Assembly (NCBI GenBank): GCA_046350375.1
Contig: JAXMAO010000004.1
Location: 186,001 to 250,000, forward strand
Direction: 5' to 3'
Origin: JAXMAO01 sp046350375
GTDB taxonomy: Bacteria; Planctomycetota; Phycisphaerae; UBA1845; UTPLA1
Length of the DNA: 64,000 bases
Each line of letters begins with the position of its first letter. Position 1 is the stretch's first letter. The position numbers were made by a program, and so were the translations under genes. Below, piece after piece: positions 30,595 to 38,872 of this stretch. Below the pieces are notes generated by a model. It made no database searches and was not told the DNA's origin. It saw only the letters and a list, made by a program, of their open reading frames with translations.

Positions 30595-31578
30595 ATGTCG
30601 ATCGCTTACCGCCCGTTCCGATCCGCGCGGCTGCTGAATGCGCTCGCGGTCGCGGCGCTCGCGGCGCCCGGCGGCGCGGCGGTCGCGCAAGTTCGGCCGG
30701 ACCGGGTCGAGTATGTGACGCCGACTGATGTGACCGGGCCGCCGCCCCTGCCAGGCGCGCTGCCGCCCGGGCTGTACCGTGCCGGGGCGATTCCGGCCCC
30801 GCCGCCGGCGTTCTACGACCCGACGCTCTACTACCTCAGTCCGGCGACCGCCTACCCCGGCAGCGGGTACGGTCGCTTCGGCTACGGCGGCTACGTCTCG
30901 CCGCGCCACCTCGAGCGCCGCGCGCGGCTGCCCTACGACACCGCGCTGCACGACGCCCAGTCGTATCACTACCTGAACCAGATCATCCGGCGCGACGAGT
31001 CGCTTCAGGCGCGCGGCGTGACGCTCACGCAGCAGGGCACGGCCCTGTTCCGCGCCGGCGACTATCAGCGCGCCGCGATGGTGCTGCTCGACGCGACGCA
31101 GGCCAACCACGGCGATGCGCTGGCGCGCGTGCGGGCCGGCCACGCCTTCTTCGCGCTGGCGCAGTACCGCCCGGCGGTCGAGCAGATCCGCCGCGCGTTC
31201 GAGCTTCAGCCGCCGCTGGCGAACCTGCCGTACGACCTGCGCGACGAGTACGGCCGGGCGGGCGATTTCGAGCAGCACGCGGCGGCGCTGCGGCAGGCGG
31301 CGGCGCGGCGGCCGGACGACGCCAGCACGGTCACGATGCTGGGCTACGTTCAGTACTACACGGCCGGGCCGGGGGCGGCGCTGGAGACGCTGCGCCGGGC
31401 GAAGCGGCTCGACCCGGGCAACGAGCTGATTGACAAGCTGCTGGCGGTCGCCGAGCAGATCGGGCGGCAGCCGGACCGCGCGCCGGAGGCGGAGTGGAGC
31501 CGGCCGGACGAGAACGCGGCGCAGCCGGTCGAGGCCGAGCCGGTGGTGCGTCCGCGCGGCGCGCGGACGAAGGCATAG
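30595..31578 (+). CDS. Secreted TPR-repeat protein
   Basis: A 327-residue protein; ATG 30595 follows a strong AAAGGAG site. The N-terminal segment (LLNALAVAALAAPGGAAVAQ) is an export signal. A Pro/Tyr/Gly-rich region follows (about residues 40-115), then about four TPR-type helix pairs: LTQQGTALFRAGDYQRAAMV, ALARVRAGHAFFALAQYRPA, and GPGAALETLRRAKRLDPGNE. The C-terminus is Glu/Arg/Pro-rich and ends with basic residues. It probably scaffolds protein assemblies in the envelope. It is the first plus-strand gene to the right of the 30.1-30.6 kb intergenic region. Confidence 0.85.
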   Translation: MSIAYRPFRSARLLNALAVAALAAPGGAAVAQVRPDRVEYVTPTDVTGPPPLPGALPPGLYRAGAIPAPPPAFYDPTLYYLSPATAYPGSGYGRFGYGGYVSPRHLERRARLPYDTALHDAQSYHYLNQIIRRDESLQARGVTLTQQGTALFRAGDYQRAAMVLLDATQANHGDALARVRAGHAFFALAQYRPAVEQIRRAFELQPPLANLPYDLRDEYGRAGDFEQHAAALRQAAARRPDDASTVTMLGYVQYYTAGPGAALETLRRAKRLDPGNELIDKLLAVAEQIGRQPDRAPEAEWSRPDENAAQPVEAEPVVRPRGARTKA

Positions 31579-31672
31579 TCGCGGCGGGGGGCTGCAATTC
31601 GCGTCGGGGGGCCGGTGCGCGAGGCGCGGCGCGGCGGTTGCCGCGAGCGGGGCCGGTTCCTATTATCGTTCC

Positions 31673-32431
31673 ATGTCCACCGACCAAACGCTCGACATTC
31701 TCTTCGCCGCGCCGCATCCGGACGACCTCGAGATCGGCTGCGGCGGCTGGATCGCCAAGCTGGTGTCGCAGGGCTACCGCGTCGGCATGGTGCACCTGAC
31801 GAACGGCGAGCCGACGCCGCTGGGCACGCCCGAGACGCGCGCGAAGGAGGCCCGCGCGGCGGCCGAGATTCTGGGCGTGGCGCACATGGAGATGCTGCCG
31901 CTGACGAATCGGGAGCTGATGGACGGGCCGGCGGCGCGCTATGCGCTGGCGACGGTGGTGCGGCGGTTCCGGGCGCGGGTGCTGGTGAGCTTTGCCGGTA
32001 AGACGGTGGCGGCGTCGCCGGACCACTTGCAGGGGCAGCTGATCGCCGAGGCGGCGCGGTTCTATTCGCAGCTGACCAAGTGGGACGAGCGGTTCGACCA
32101 CACGGCGCCGCACCGGGTCGATCACCTGGTGCTGCGGCCGGTGGCGCGGACGCCGGAGAACATGCTGTGGCCGGCGACGTTTGTGGTGGATATTACAGAT
32201 ACGATTGACAAGAAACTCGCGGCGATCGCGTGCTACCGGTCGCAGTTTCCGGCGGCGCGGTTCAAGGGGCTGGAGCATTTCGTCCGCTCGACGGCGGGTT
32301 ACGAGGGCGGGCAGGCGGGGTTCGACTCGGGCGAGCTGTATGCGCTGCCGCGGCCGATCGGCGTGGCGGATGCGATGCCGCTGTTCGGCAGCTGGCCGCG
32401 GATTGATCCGACGCGGATGAAGGGGGATTGA
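31673..32431 (+). CDS. PIG-L family zinc deacetylase (BshB1-like)
   Basis: A 252-residue LmbE/PIG-L metal-dependent deacetylase, cytoplasmic. The zinc motif PHPDDLEIGCGG is at about residues 14-25, with the second motif SPDHLQGQLIAEAARFY (about 120-136) providing the distal His. The KWDERFDHTAPHRVDHLVL segment and the C-terminal KGLEHFVRSTAGYEGGQ match bacillithiol-biosynthesis deacetylase BshB1, which removes acetyl from GlcNAc-malate. No other bacillithiol genes lie nearby, so other N-acetylglucosamine conjugates remain possible. It is convergent with rpmH across a repeat-filled gap. Confidence 0.88.
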   Translation: MSTDQTLDILFAAPHPDDLEIGCGGWIAKLVSQGYRVGMVHLTNGEPTPLGTPETRAKEARAAAEILGVAHMEMLPLTNRELMDGPAARYALATVVRRFRARVLVSFAGKTVAASPDHLQGQLIAEAARFYSQLTKWDERFDHTAPHRVDHLVLRPVARTPENMLWPATFVVDITDTIDKKLAAIACYRSQFPAARFKGLEHFVRSTAGYEGGQAGFDSGELYALPRPIGVADAMPLFGSWPRIDPTRMKGD

Positions 32432-32493
32432 AAGCGCATTTTCCTGTTCGGGGTGGGCAGTGCGGGCAAGAGGGCCACAGATGCCGCGATGAG

Positions 32494-32520
32494 ACGGGCT
32501 GGAAAGCCCGTGCCCCCCAG
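32494..32520. repeat. Dispersed palindromic repeat, copy 2
   Basis: ACGGGCT-GGAA-AGCCCGT forms a hairpin at 32494-32511, followed by GCCCCCCAG. Read on the minus strand this is CTGGGGGGCACGGGCTTTCC, matching copy 1 at 27409 with few differences. It sits just 3' of the PIG-L gene. Confidence 0.7.
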
Positions 32521-32553
32521 AGAGAGCCTGTGCTATCCAGAGAGAGCTTGTGC
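32517..32553. repeat. Tandem direct repeat, two 17-bp units
   Basis: CCAGAGAGAGCCTGTGC at 32517-32533 and CCAGAGAGAGCTTGTGC at 32537-32553, spaced 20 nt start to start with one mismatch. The first unit overlaps the end of the dispersed repeat. Confidence 0.7.
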
Positions 32554-32591
32554 CGGGCAAGGACGACAAGGCGCTGCCGTGTCGCTGGCGT

Positions 32592-32613
32592 GGGCAAAGC
32601 TAGAGCTTTGCCC
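32592..32613. terminator. Perfect hairpin between convergent genes, candidate terminator
   Basis: GGGCAAAGCT-AG-AGCTTTGCCC: two perfect 10-bp arms around 2 nt. It lies between the ends of the PIG-L gene (plus) and rpmH (minus) and could terminate both, although no long T-run follows. It may instead be another dispersed element, since GGGCAAAGCT-type hairpins look mobile. Confidence 0.5.
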
Positions 32614-32660
32614 TACCGGTCTAGAGGCCGACGGCTAAATGCGCGTCGACTGTCGGCGGG

Positions 32661-32804
32661 CTAGATGCGGCTGTCGATGTTGACGCGGCGACCGCGGCGG
32701 CGTTTTCGGGAGATGAGAGCGCGGCCGCCGTGGCGGCGCATGCGGGCGCGGAAACCCTGTTTTCGCTTGCGCTTGCGGTGACTGATGCGGTGTGGATAGT
32801 GCAT
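32661..32804 (-). CDS. rpmH: 50S ribosomal protein bL34
   Basis: A 47-residue very basic protein of the large ribosomal subunit. The start is ATG 32804 (MHYPHRISHRKRKRKQGF), with an AAAGAGAG site upstream; longer in-frame starts would add an implausible N-terminus. The diagnostic L34 core is present, RKRKRKQGFRARM then GGRALISRKRRRGRR, ending NIDSRI, slightly longer than the 44-46 residue norm. In many bacteria rpmH is followed by rnpA and lies near the origin. Here rnpA does not follow; instead there is a repeat cluster and a convergent gene. Its presence within 2.5 kb of the skew switch is suggestive. Confidence 0.93.
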   Translation of the reverse strand: MHYPHRISHRKRKRKQGFRARMRRHGGRALISRKRRRGRRVNIDSRI

Positions 32805-33001
32805 GCCGGGCTCTCTTTCGGTCGCTTGTTGGCCGAGCAGGATAGCCGATCGGGCGGGTTCGGGCAAGCCCGGCCGGGCGGCCGGCGGGCGATTGACAAC
32901 CGCACTTGGCTGGATAGACTCTGCCGCAACGCCCGATATATTCTTGCGCCGCGAGGGCAAAAACGCGCGCCGCGAGGCCCCAAAGCGCGGGAGAGCTGAA
33001 G

Positions 33002-33220
33002 ATGGTCGAGTACGACAATCTACGCAAACTGGTTGAGTCGGTCGGCGAGGACCTGGCGAAGGCCGAAGGCGGCAACAAGGCCGCCGGCACGCGGGTTCGC
33101 AAGAGCATGCAGGACATCAAGAACCTGGCGCAGGAGGTTCGCAAGAAGATCCTGGAGGTGCGCTCGGCCGACGACAGCACCCCGCCCAAGGCTCCGGGCA
33201 AGCAAGCGCCGGCGATGTAG
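33002..33220 (+). CDS. Histone H1-like (Hc1-type) DNA-associated protein
   Basis: A 72-residue protein with GGGAGAG upstream. The sequence YDNLRKLVESVGEDLAKAEG followed by GNKAAGTRVRKSMQDIKNLA matches the helical N-terminal domain of the Hc1/histone H1-like family shared by chlamydiae and planctomycetes, thought to bind and compact DNA. The usual long Lys/Ala/Pro repeat tail is reduced to a short TPPKAPGKQAPAM, so DNA compaction may be weaker. It is divergent from rpmH and lies 48 nt before the FabZ-like gene. DNA binding is known for chlamydial Hc1 and inferred here. Confidence 0.85.
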   Translation: MVEYDNLRKLVESVGEDLAKAEGGNKAAGTRVRKSMQDIKNLAQEVRKKILEVRSADDSTPPKAPGKQAPAM

Positions 33221-33268
33221 GCGGGCGCGACTGCGGCGCGTGGGCCGCGGCGATCGATCCACCCTCTG

Positions 33269-33745
33269 ATGCCGCCCGATCCGATTCTGGATATTTCGAC
33301 CCTGGACCTGCAGCGCGTGGTGACGACGCGCGCGGAGATTTACTCCGTCCTGCCGCAGCGGTACGAATTCGAGACGATCGACGGCGTGCTCTATCTCGAC
33401 GAGGCGCGGGCGATCCTGGTCGCGTATCGCGACATTCGTGCGGACGAGTGGTGGTGTCGCGGCCACCTGCCGGGCCGGCCGATTTTTCCGGGCATCCTGA
33501 TGGTGGAGACGGCGGCGCAGATGGCGGCCTATTTCGCCAGCGCAATCCGGCAGGACCGGCGGTTCATGGCGTTTGGCGGGATGGACGACGTGAAGTTCCG
33601 CGGGGCGGTGACGCCGCCGTGCCGGCTGATTCTGGTGGGCCGGGAGCTGGAGTTTCGTCCGCGGCGGACGGTGGTCGAGGTGCAGGGATACGTGGACGGG
33701 CGGATGGTGTTCGAGGGGAAGATCACCGGCATGCCGATTGATTGA
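33269..33745 (+). CDS. FabZ-like 3-hydroxyacyl-ACP dehydratase (hotdog fold)
   Basis: A 158-residue hotdog-fold protein. The active-site loop RGHLPGRPIFPGILMVETAAQ carries the catalytic His (RGH) and the acidic residue (VET) of FabZ/FabA-type dehydratases, which form trans-2-enoyl chains in fatty-acid synthesis. YEFETIDGVLYLDEARAILV at the N-terminus is longer than in classical FabZ, as in planctomycete paralogues. The C-terminal sheet (RRTVVEVQGYVDGRMVFEGKI) is complete. No other fatty-acid synthesis genes are next to it. It could also act on another carrier-bound hydroxyacyl chain. It ends 29 nt from the convergent PilB gene. Confidence 0.85.
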   Translation: MPPDPILDISTLDLQRVVTTRAEIYSVLPQRYEFETIDGVLYLDEARAILVAYRDIRADEWWCRGHLPGRPIFPGILMVETAAQMAAYFASAIRQDRRFMAFGGMDDVKFRGAVTPPCRLILVGRELEFRPRRTVVEVQGYVDGRMVFEGKITGMPID

Positions 33746-33774
33746 GAGAGTCGGGGCGGCGCGCGGGGGCGCGA

Positions 33775-35535
33775 TCAACCTTCGTCAAAGAGCGTTTCGC
33801 GCGAGACCTCGTCGATCGAGGTGATGCCGTCGAAGATGGCGAGCAGGCCGGCTTCGCGCAGGGTGCGCATGCCGCGTTTGCGGGCGTGGGCGCGGAGGAC
33901 GTTGGTGCTGGCGCGCTGCATGATCATGTCGCGCATGGGGTCGTCGAGGGTCATGACTTCGTAAAGGGCGGTGCGGCCCTTGTAGCCGGTGTTGTTGCAG
34001 TAGTCGCAGCCTTTGCCGACGTAGAACTTTCGGCCGGCGGCGTCTTCGGGGCGCAGCTCGAGTTCGAAGAGGGCCTGCTCGGTGGGGGTGTACTCGGTGC
34101 GGCAGTGTTTGCAGATGCGGCGGACGAGCCGCTGGGCGACGATGCCTTCGAGGGTGGCGGTGACCAGGAAGGGCTCGAGGCCGAGGTCGACCAGACGGGC
34201 GATGGTGGAGGGTGCATCGTTGGTGTGGACGGTGGTGAGAACGAGGTGGCCGGTGAGCGAGGCCTGAACGGAGATCTGCGCGGTTTCGAGGTCGCGAACC
34301 TCGCCGACAAGGATGATGTCCGGGTCCTGTCGCAGGAAGCTGCGCAGGGCGCGGGCGAAGGTCATGCCGGCCTCGGCGTTGACCTGGCACTGGATGAGCC
34401 CGTCGATTTCATATTCGACCGGGTCTTCGGCGGTGAGGATCTTGGTGTCGATGGTGTTGAGACGGTTGAGGCCGGCGTAGAGCGTGGTGGTTTTGCCGGA
34501 GCCGGTGGGGCCGGTGACGATGACGACGCCGTGGGGTTTCTCGATCATCTGGACGTACTTGGCGAGGTCGTCCTCGCGGAAGCCGAGCTTTTCGAGCTCG
34601 AGGCTGACGGCCGAGCGATCGAGAATGCGCATGACGATGCTCTCGCCGAACATGGTGGGCAGGACGGCGACGCGGAGGTCGATCTTGCTGCCGGTCAATT
34701 CGAGGCGGATGCGGCCGTCCTGAGGGAGGCGGCGCTCGGCGATGTCGAGGTTGGCCATGACCTTGATGCGGCTGGCGAGGGCCATGGCCATCCACTTGGG
34801 CGGGGGAATCATGTCGTAGAGGACGCCGTCGATGCGGTAGCGGATTTTGTAGTCGCCTTCGAAGGGTTCGAAGTGGACGTCGGCGGCCTTTTCGCGGATG
34901 GCCTTGAGGAGGATGAGGTTGAGCAGTTTCTTGACGGGGGCGGAATCGGCGGCCTGGGCGAGGACTTCGAGGTCGAGCGATTCGCCGCGGCCTTCCATGG
35001 CGGAGAGGTCGTCGTCGCCTTTGGCCTCGTCGATAAGGTCCTGGATGCTTTCGGCGCCGCCTTCGGGGTAATAGCGGTTGAGCGACTGGGTGACCTGGTC
35101 ATCGGTGGCGATGAGCGGGCGGACGTTGAAGTGCATCAGCAGCTTGATGTCGTCGAGGGCCTTGAAATTGTCGGGGGAGCCGATGGCGACCGAGAGGGTG
35201 TGAGAGGCCTCGTCGTAGTCGACCGGGATGACGCGGTAGGACTGGGCCATCTGGGCGGGGAGCAGCTTGATGACCTCGGGGCGGATGTCGATGCGGTCGA
35301 GGTTGACGGGCTCCATGCCCATCTGGGCGGCGAGCGCCAGCTGGAGGTCGGCCTCGTGGATGTAGCCGAGGTCGATGAGGATCTGCCCGACCGGGCCGCG
35401 CTTGGCCTTCTGGACGGCGAGGGCTTCGTGGACCTGCTCGGCGGAGAGCTTGCCCATCTTGCGGAGGATTCGGCCGATGGCGCGGCCCTTGTATTGCGCG
35501 ACGGAGGAGTGTGATCCGGGCGGTACGTCGGCCAT
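33775..35535 (-). CDS. pilB: PilB/GspE family assembly ATPase (first copy)
   Basis: A 586-residue hexameric cytoplasmic ATPase driving type IV pilus extension or type II secretion. The N-terminal MshEN/GspE-N domain spans about 1-150 (VGQILIDLGYIHEADLQLAL). Walker A is GPTGSGKTTT (about 342-351), the Asp box AEDPVE, Walker B ILVGEVRD and the His box GHLVLTTVHTNDAPS follow. A tetracysteine zinc site CKHC...CDYC (VRRICKHC, KGCDYCNNTGYKG) is intact. It is last in a three-gene minus-strand run PilB-PilT-PilB. No pilC or pilin gene is in the window, so pilus versus secretion use cannot be decided. Confidence 0.93.
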   Translation of the reverse strand: MADVPPGSHSSVAQYKGRAIGRILRKMGKLSAEQVHEALAVQKAKRGPVGQILIDLGYIHEADLQLALAAQMGMEPVNLDRIDIRPEVIKLLPAQMAQSYRVIPVDYDEASHTLSVAIGSPDNFKALDDIKLLMHFNVRPLIATDDQVTQSLNRYYPEGGAESIQDLIDEAKGDDDLSAMEGRGESLDLEVLAQAADSAPVKKLLNLILLKAIREKAADVHFEPFEGDYKIRYRIDGVLYDMIPPPKWMAMALASRIKVMANLDIAERRLPQDGRIRLELTGSKIDLRVAVLPTMFGESIVMRILDRSAVSLELEKLGFREDDLAKYVQMIEKPHGVVIVTGPTGSGKTTTLYAGLNRLNTIDTKILTAEDPVEYEIDGLIQCQVNAEAGMTFARALRSFLRQDPDIILVGEVRDLETAQISVQASLTGHLVLTTVHTNDAPSTIARLVDLGLEPFLVTATLEGIVAQRLVRRICKHCRTEYTPTEQALFELELRPEDAAGRKFYVGKGCDYCNNTGYKGRTALYEVMTLDDPMRDMIMQRASTNVLRAHARKRGMRTLREAGLLAIFDGITSIDEVSRETLFDEG

Positions 35536-35564
35536 GTCGTGGGCTTCCCCAAGCGTTGGTCGGG

Positions 35565-36716
35565 TTACTTGTCTTCCTTGCGTTCGTCGCCGTCGGGAGC
35601 GGCGGCGGCCATGCCGCCGAGCATGCCGACCTCGCCGGCCTCGTGGAGCTTGCCGGCCTTTTCGAGTTTCTCCTGGAGGTCGGCGGGGAAGCGGCTGCGT
35701 TCGAGCATGTCGGCGGCGCTGATGAGGCCGCGTTCGTAGAGGCTCCAGAGGTGTTCGTCGAGGAGCTGCATGCCGAACTTCTTGCCGGTCTGGATGGCGG
35801 AGTCGATGCGGAAGGTTTTGTTTTCGCGGATGAGGTTGGCGATGGCCGGGGTGACGACGAGGAACTCGTAGGCGGCGACCATGCCCGACGGTTGGCGCGG
35901 CAGCAAGGCCTGGCTGAGGACGGCGATGAGCGAGGTGGAGAGCTGGACGCGGATCTGTTCCTGCTGCTCGTGGGGGAAGGCGTCGATGACGCGGTTGATG
36001 GTGCCCATGGCGCTGTTGGTGTGCAGGGTGCCGAAGACGAGGTGGCCGGTTTCGGCGGCGCGAATGGCGGCCTCGATGGTTTCCAGGTCGCGCATTTCGC
36101 CGACGAGGATGACGTCGGGGTCCTGTCGCAGGGCGCGGCGCAGGGCCTCGGCGAAGCTGGGCACGTCGTTGCCGACCTCGCGCTGGTTGACGACGGACTT
36201 CTTATGCTGGTGGTAATACTCGATCGGGTCTTCGACGGTGATGATGTGCTTGTCCATCTCGCCGTTGATGTGGTTGAGCATGGTGGCGAGCGAGGTGGTC
36301 TTGCCGGAGCCGGTGGGTCCGGTGATGAGGAACAGGCCGCGCGGGCGGTTGCAGAGGGCGCGGACCATGGTGGGCAGGCCGATTTCGTCGAACGAGAGGA
36401 ATTTCGACGGGATGAGCCGCAGGACGATGGAGACGTTGGCCTTCTGCTTGAAGATGGAGACGCGGAAGCGGGCGGCGTCGCCGAAGGCGAAACCGAAGTC
36501 GCTGCCGCCTTCTTCCTGGAGCTCCTGCTGGTTGCGCTCGGGGGTGATGGCCTTCATGAGGGCGACGGTGTCTTCGGGTTCGAGCACCTTGGTTTCGAGG
36601 GAGCGCAGGTGGCCGTGCAGGCGGAGCACGGGGGGCCGGCCGACGGAGAGGTGAATGTCGGACGCGCCGCGCTTGACGCAGGTTTCCAGAATACGATCGA
36701 TGTGCAGGGTCGCCAT
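35565..36716 (-). CDS. pilT: PilT family retraction ATPase
   Basis: A 383-residue hexameric ATPase that depolymerises type IV pili and powers twitching. I use ATG 36716 (MATLHIDRIL); an ATG seven codons upstream adds an unconserved start. N-terminal PAS-like domain with RGASDIHLSVGRPP, Walker A GPTGSGKTTS, Asp box VEDPIE, Walker B ILVGEMRD, the family's AIRAAETGHLVFGTLHTNSA motif, and a Gly/Ala/Met-rich tail. Length is near the usual 345-390. It lies between two PilB-type ATPases on one strand with gaps of 30 and 107 nt, so extension and retraction motors are probably co-expressed. Confidence 0.95.
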   Translation of the reverse strand: MATLHIDRILETCVKRGASDIHLSVGRPPVLRLHGHLRSLETKVLEPEDTVALMKAITPERNQQELQEEGGSDFGFAFGDAARFRVSIFKQKANVSIVLRLIPSKFLSFDEIGLPTMVRALCNRPRGLFLITGPTGSGKTTSLATMLNHINGEMDKHIITVEDPIEYYHQHKKSVVNQREVGNDVPSFAEALRRALRQDPDVILVGEMRDLETIEAAIRAAETGHLVFGTLHTNSAMGTINRVIDAFPHEQQEQIRVQLSTSLIAVLSQALLPRQPSGMVAAYEFLVVTPAIANLIRENKTFRIDSAIQTGKKFGMQLLDEHLWSLYERGLISAADMLERSRFPADLQEKLEKAGKLHEAGEVGMLGGMAAAAPDGDERKEDK

Positions 36717-36822
36717 GTTGCTCGTCCGTCTCTGCACGGCGCCGTTGGGGCGCCGCGTTCCACTCGCGTTGGGCCGCCCGCGGCCGCGTCGGCGGCCGAG
36801 CGACGGGCGTGTCCGCCGGCGA

Positions 36823-38577
36823 CTATGCCGCGGCGCCGCTCTTACCGGACTCCTCGTCGGATTCGACCAGACCTTCGACCTGGGTTGTGCGCATGATTTC
36901 GTCGGCGGTGGTCATGCCTGTAAGCACCTTGCGCTGCCCGTCTTCGAGGAGGGTGCGCATGCCGGAGGCCAGCGCCGCCTTCTTGAGCTGGTTGGTGGGG
37001 GCGCGTTTGAACGCGAGCTCGCGCAGCTCGGAGTTCATGCCGAGGATTTCGAAGATGCCCTTTCGGCCGCGGTAACCGGTGTTGTTGCAGCGGGTGCAGC
37101 CGCGCCCCTTGTAGAGCGGCTTGTCGCCGATTTTTTCCGGCGTCAGGCCGATGAGCCGGAGCGTGTAGGGATCGGGCGTGGGGTCGACCATCTTGCACTC
37201 TTCGCAGATGACGCGGACGAGGCGCTGGGCCATGATGGCCTGGACGGCGCTGGCGACCAGGAAGGGCTTGATGCCCAGGTCGATGAGTCGCGTGATGGCC
37301 GAGGGGGCGTCGTTGGTGTGCAGCGTGGAGAAGACCAGGTGGCCGGTGAGGGCGGCCTGGATGGCGATTTCGCCGACGGCGACGTCGCGAATTTCGCCGA
37401 CCAGGATGATGTTGGGGGCCTGGCGGAGCATGGATCGCAGGATTTTGTCGAAGGTGAGGCCGATGTCGTCCTTGACCTGGCACTGGTTGATGCCGGCGAA
37501 GTTGTATTCGACGGGGTCTTCGGCGGTGATGATCTTGCGATCGGGGCGGTTGAGTTCCTGCAGCGCGGCGTAGAGCGTGGTGGTCTTGCCGGAGCCGGTC
37601 GGCCCGGTGACGAGGAAGATGCCGTTGGGGCGGCGGATGATGCGCTGAAAAGTTTCGTAATCGTCCTGGGCGAAGCCGAGCTTGCCGAGGCCGATCTTGA
37701 CGTTGTCGGGGCGGAGAATACGCAGGACGATCGATTCGCCGTGGACGCCGGGGCAGCTGGCGACGCGGAAGTCGATGTCGCTGCCGGCGACGTTGAGCTT
37801 GATGCGGCCGTCGAGGGGGACGCGTTTTTCGGCGATGTCCATGCCGGACATGATTTTGAGGCGCGTGGTGACGGCGCCCTGCATGCGCTTGGGGATGTTC
37901 TCGCGCTCGACGCAGACACCGTCGATGCGGTAACGGACGCGGACGCGGTCGTTCATGGGCTCGACGTGAATATCGCTGGCGCGGCCGCGGACGGCCTCGG
38001 AGATGACCATGTTGATGAGCTTGATGATGGGGGCGTCCGGGTCTTCGGCGGTTTTCTTTTTTCCGCCGGCGGCGTCGCGGTCGAGGGAGTGATCGACCGA
38101 GGCGTCGAGGGAGCGCGAGAGCTCGTCGAGCGAAGCGTCGGCCGAGTTGAACTTGGCGTCGATCAGAATGCGGATGCGCGAGCGCGGCGAGAGGACGGGC
38201 TGGATGTTGGCCAGGCCGCACTGGAAGTGAAGGGTGTCGATGGCGTCGAGGTTGGTCGGATCCCAGATGGCAACCTTGAGCTTGCCGTTGTCGTTGCTGA
38301 CGGGCAGCACCTCGAAGCGCTTGATGATCTTCTCGGGCACCATGGCGATGGCGGTGCCGGAGATGACGCTCTTGGTGAGCTCGACATATTCCATGCCGAA
38401 CTGGGCCGCCAGCGCGCGGTAGACGACTTCCTCGGCGCACATTTCGAGTTCGACGAGGGCCTCGCCGAGGCGCTTGCCGGCCTTCTTGGCGTGGACGAGG
38501 GCCTGCTCGATCTGCTCGGCGGAGACGGCCCGCTGCTCGACCAGGATTTCGCCGATCTTCTTTCGGAGTCGCGCCAT
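36823..38577 (-). CDS. PilB/GspE family assembly ATPase (second copy)
   Basis: A 584-residue hexameric ATPase similar in layout to the first copy but clearly diverged. N-terminal MshEN domain (KIGEILVEQRAVSAEQIEQA), Walker A GPTGSGKTTT, AEDPVE, ILVGEIRD, GHLVFSTLHTNDAPS, and a zinc site CEEC...CTRC. The C-terminus is acidic (SDEESGKSG). The two PilB-type proteins in one run suggest separate machines, or paralogues of a pilus and a type II-like secretion system, sharing a PilT. It is first in the operon; upstream is 295 nt of gene-free sequence with no clear hairpin or motif. Confidence 0.92.
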   Translation of the reverse strand: MARLRKKIGEILVEQRAVSAEQIEQALVHAKKAGKRLGEALVELEMCAEEVVYRALAAQFGMEYVELTKSVISGTAIAMVPEKIIKRFEVLPVSNDNGKLKVAIWDPTNLDAIDTLHFQCGLANIQPVLSPRSRIRILIDAKFNSADASLDELSRSLDASVDHSLDRDAAGGKKKTAEDPDAPIIKLINMVISEAVRGRASDIHVEPMNDRVRVRYRIDGVCVERENIPKRMQGAVTTRLKIMSGMDIAEKRVPLDGRIKLNVAGSDIDFRVASCPGVHGESIVLRILRPDNVKIGLGKLGFAQDDYETFQRIIRRPNGIFLVTGPTGSGKTTTLYAALQELNRPDRKIITAEDPVEYNFAGINQCQVKDDIGLTFDKILRSMLRQAPNIILVGEIRDVAVGEIAIQAALTGHLVFSTLHTNDAPSAITRLIDLGIKPFLVASAVQAIMAQRLVRVICEECKMVDPTPDPYTLRLIGLTPEKIGDKPLYKGRGCTRCNNTGYRGRKGIFEILGMNSELRELAFKRAPTNQLKKAALASGMRTLLEDGQRKVLTGMTTADEIMRTTQVEGLVESDEESGKSGAAA

Positions 38578-38872
38578 GGTTCGTTCTCGGCCGGTCGCGG
38601 TTCGGTCGGGCGATGGCTGCGGCCCGGCGCCCGAACATCATCGTTCGGGGCGGATGAAACGCCAGCCCCGGTGGCAAAGCTTATCAAATCTCGGCGCCGG
38701 TGCGGCGCGCCCCTGCCTGTGCGCGACGCCCCTGCCGCGGCCGGTGGGATGCCGTATTCTAAGGCGCCTGGGCCGCGATCGCAAGTGTTTCGGCCCGTGA
38801 CACTTGCAACGCGGCGGAAGGGACCGAGAATCGGGCCGGGTTGTCGAGCGACGGGGTCTTGAAGGAGCGAGC

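Noticed and set aside
32791..32799. DnaA-box-like TGTGGATAG
   Set aside because: One mismatch to the consensus, single copy, and inside the rpmH start codons; not enough to call a box.
32621..32983. 120-residue minus-strand frame overlapping rpmH
   Set aside because: rpmH in another frame is recognisable as bL34; this frame is Ala/Ser-rich noise.
33742..38862. Long plus-strand frames with many acidic and Gly residues
   Set aside because: Antisense to PilB, PilT and PilB; the composition is the reverse reading of G-rich coding DNA.
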